Shown here one piece after another: positions 61,545 to 64,000 of a DNA stretch of 64,000 nucleotides. Under the pieces are notes generated by a model that made no database searches, was not told where the DNA came from, and worked only from the letters and a program-made list of their open reading frames with translations. The first letter of the stretch is position 1. The number at the start of each line of letters is the position of its first letter. The stretch is from Marsupella aquatica (Eukaryota > Marchantiophyta). The translations under genes were made by a program, and so were the position numbers. The stretch spans positions 25,730,001-25,794,000 of the forward strand of contig OZ316891.1 in NCBI GenBank assembly GCA_973895155.1, written 5' to 3'.

Positions 61545-61955
61545 TGAGGTAGCCCAAGATTTGAGGGGCTTTATTCTCACAATTCCTGTAACTAGGACAT
61601 TATCTTATAGAAGAATTTGAGTGATTTTTTGGGAATAGACAATGAAGAAAAAGTAAACTTATGAAATGGATGGAAACATTAAAAAGGGTCATGCACCACT
61701 TTGTTTGCATGCAATCGGTTGAAACCCTGGAAAAAGTTTAAATTAAAATATTAATATTCAACCATGCAATATATTAGATTCTTGATACAAACTCCATCCT
61801 GTAAGACAATCTTTTATTTTGTTTTATATGGTAAACTATTTTCACTCTTTACAGTTTCCTACGTTGATGGTACTACTCATAATCCCCTCTTCAAACGCAG
61901 GGAGGAACTATGGAAAATTAATACCCTGTAAAACACAAAAAGAAAATTTACAAGA
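61545..61955 (+). repeat. Second dispersed repeat family, copy B
   Basis: Partner of 54110-54470 in the same orientation. It lies directly after the inverted first-family copy, so the two families are adjacent here but not at 54 kb. Confidence 0.6.
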
Positions 61956-62363
61956 GCCTTTAAACACGGAAAGGTTTCTTGAGCGGAAACGTTGGGCGTT
62001 AAGAGTGAAGTTCGGGCACCCTAGGTCCTCACTTTTTTACTCGTGATCATCATGGACAAGTAGGGATAATTGTTTATGGAGAGTGGACTTTGGGCACCGT
62101 AGGTCCTTTTGGCACCCTAGGGTCCTCACTTGTTTTCTCCTGGGTCCTCATTTATTTATAGTGAGAGATCATACACAAAGAGGGATAAAGTACCCATACC
62201 CTTCGATCCTCAGCTGCCCACATATTTCAAGTCCAGACCTGGAAAATGGCAACATATTCTGAGTGACAAAAACTTTTTCCCTGACCTTGTAAAGCCAATC
62301 TACACAATAGAGCAATGCATGTTTGCATCTGGGTGCCAAAGGTCCGTGGATGCAACATTGAAC

Positions 62364-62591
62364 ATTGTGGCCAAAGACCTTATAAGCCATAACAAGACCT
62401 TATATGTTGCAGCCAAAGACTTTTATTAGCCAGAACTAAAAAGTCATGACATGAATGTTGTGCCCAAAGGCCTTATTCAGAATGAAAAAGTCATGACATG
62501 AATGTTGTGGCCAAAGACCTTAGCCAGAACAAGACCGTAGATGTTGTAGCAAAAGACTTTAGCCATAATAATAATAATAATAATAATAATT
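62364..62591. repeat. GTGGCCAAAGACCTTA-type repeats ending in (AAT)n
   Basis: Four or five diverged copies of ATGTTG(T/C)(G/A)GCCAAAGACCTTA with AAGTCATGACATGA occur from 62364 to 62560. An ATA/AAT trinucleotide run follows at 62565-62591. Confidence 0.75.
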
Positions 62592-62728
62592 TACGCCCAG
62601 CTCATGCTTAGGAATTTAAACTGTCACCATTATAGAACAACCAAGCAGATTTCCAACCAATATTACATTTCCTAACCGGGCTCCTTACAGACCACCATGA
62701 AAACAAAAGAGTGATCATCGAGATTGCT

Positions 62729-62835
62729 TATTATAGGGTTTAAACTTCAGTCTATTAATTTGTAAAAGCAAAAGGTGGCCTTTATTATAGGTTTTAAACT
62801 TCAGTCTATTAATTTGTAAAAGCAAAAAGTGGCCA
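62729..62835. repeat. 53-bp tandem duplication
   Basis: Units starting TTATTATAGG begin at 62729 and 62782. Both contain AAACTTCAGTCTATTAATTT and end GTAAAAGCAAAA-GTGGCC. Confidence 0.9.
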
Positions 62836-63053
62836 AGGACCAGCATATTATTTTGTGCTGTTATATATTCAACATGCAGCAGAGCACAAGTTAGTTTTAG
62901 TCTAAGCGACGTCCATGCAGGACAAGTATGAGCATATAGCCTGTGTACGAGGTATTTGTTTGATGGACCCCCAAAATGAAACTTGTTACTTATCAATCCC
63001 CTGAAGTCTATCAACGATCCAGGTCCAGATTTGAGATCTAAAAGTCCATCCTT

Positions 63054-63260
63054 TCTGGGTTTCTTGCCTATGGGATCTTGTCTCTAGGTATGGTGCCTTT
63101 TGTTCTTTGCAATATTTAATATTAGAACTTGCATGGAACTTTAGTCTTCCCCAGATTTCTCCATTGTATTCTGCCTACATTGGGTTTCTGCCTTTGGGAT
63201 CTTGCCTCCCGGGATGGAGCCTTTTGTTTTGTTCTATAATGGAACTTGCATGAATTTAGG
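63054..63260 (-). repeat. About 127-bp duplication within the dispersed family
   Basis: GGGTTTCTTGCCTATGGGAT (about 63058) recurs as GGGTTTCTGCCTTTGGGAT (about 63181). Both continue with CTTG(T/C)CTC and ATGG-GCCTTTTGTT, then GGAACTTGCATG. Reversed, this matches the GATCCCA-AGGCA-GA-ACCCA core of the dispersed family. Confidence 0.65.
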
Positions 63261-63781
63261 TTACTTTGTCTTCAAGTTCAGAAAAAAAAGGAGAAGAATC
63301 AAAAATAGTAAGAGTGAAAAATCTTTCAGGCGTTGAAGTGTATTAACGTTTTGTTACCAGGGTATTATTAGCAATCATTATAATAGACCTCAAACCCAGA
63401 GTGTAGCTGGGGGGAAGGGGGTGAGACTACTTATATTCCACAATACCTTGGAAAGAAGAATTTCTTCTATATATTTATAATAATCTACCAAGCTCAGACA
63501 CTATAAGAATGAGCGGTGATGTTCTGACAACAATCAAGGTTATGTGATTCCCTACCAAAAAAAAAAGGAGAGTGTCAACAAACTATCAGCCAAAATATCC
63601 TGTAAATTAATACAGGATTCATTAGAGCTAAGAGTAAACTGCATAGGTGCAGTTTTAAAGCACTTATTTGTTCTGATTTAAGTCAGTGGCAAGAAACTTT
63701 CGAGTTGTTTTGAATTTTGGTGTGCTCCTTCCTTGATTGTACAAAATGCGGAATGTCCCAAAAAGCTACACTCTTCACCGT

Positions 63782-63963
63782 AATTAGTGTTATGCAAGAA
63801 TTAGTGTTAGTACATAATTAGTGTTATTAACACTAATTTTGGTAAATATGATTTTGAACCCAAGTAACACTAATTTTTGTTTGTTTTCTAAATAGATTTT
63901 GTTCACTTTAGTATAAATTGTTCTTAAAAAATGGCTCATCTTTAGTCCAACATAACACTAATT
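63782..63963. repeat. Six AATTAGTGTTA motifs in both orientations
   Basis: AATTAGTGTTA occurs at 63782, 63799 and 63816, exactly 17 bp apart. Its reverse complement occurs at 63828, 63865 and 63953. The third forward and first reverse copies form a perfect 23-bp palindrome with a single central base (63816-63838). Confidence 0.9.
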
Positions 63964-64000
63964 ATTGTGGATTTTTCAAAATAGTTTTTTTAAACTCTAT

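Noticed and set aside
1-64000. CRISPR arrays, bacterial operons, phage or organelle genes
   Set aside because: Tandem repeats here have no regular unique spacers. Genes have introns and lack ribosome-binding sites. No organellar gene sequence was recognised.

Overview
The window reads as nuclear DNA of a land plant. It has intron-bearing genes of plant-specific families (RGLG copine-RING ubiquitin ligase, PAR1 secreted protein, MTP12/ZnT5-like transporter), a plant-type Ty1/copia retrotransposon, and a dense background of diverged tandem and dispersed repeats. The wide gene spacing, short introns and AT-rich intergenic DNA would suit a bryophyte or another early-diverging land plant. That is an inference; no sequence here fixes the species.

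Layout. 0-4.8 kb: a 328-bp MITE with 14-bp inverted ends and an 8-bp target duplication, then the wreck of a minus-strand copia element (gag remnant, primer-binding site, 352-bp LTR). 4.8-10.3 kb: a complete minus-strand Ty1/copia element with identical 186-bp LTRs, a 5-bp target duplication and two in-frame TGA codons in its single gag-pol frame. 11.5-12.8 kb: an intronless gene for a 269-aa protein of unknown function with a plastid-transit-like N terminus. 13-16.7 kb: tandem repeats and an unrecognised minus-strand coding remnant. 18.3-21.7 kb: a plus-strand gene matching only the N-terminal membrane half of MTP12/ZnT5-type zinc transporters; no cation-efflux domain follows. 25.3-29.5 kb: a minus-strand RGLG-type E3 ligase gene, rebuilt from 11 exons in consistent phase. 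30-51 kb: mostly repeats, including a diverged LTR, a 35-bp minisatellite, overlapping hairpins and one possible partial exon. 51.7-52.4 kb: an intronless four-TM membrane protein on the minus strand. 53-55.3 kb: a dispersed array built on a 12-bp CpG palindrome. 57.8-60.1 kb: a PAR1-family gene with a one-base frameshift in exon 2. 60-64 kb: repeats, ending in a set of AATTAGTGTTA motifs in both orientations.

The genes look like independent loci, with no sign of a pathway cluster. The best candidates for something undescribed are the MTP12-like gene lacking its transport domain (with a U12-like exon 4 boundary), the CpG-palindrome array, the stop-free 35-bp minisatellite and the overlapping hairpins at 42.4 kb. 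Exon models come from splice signals, phase and remembered family sequence; no alignment or expression data were available.
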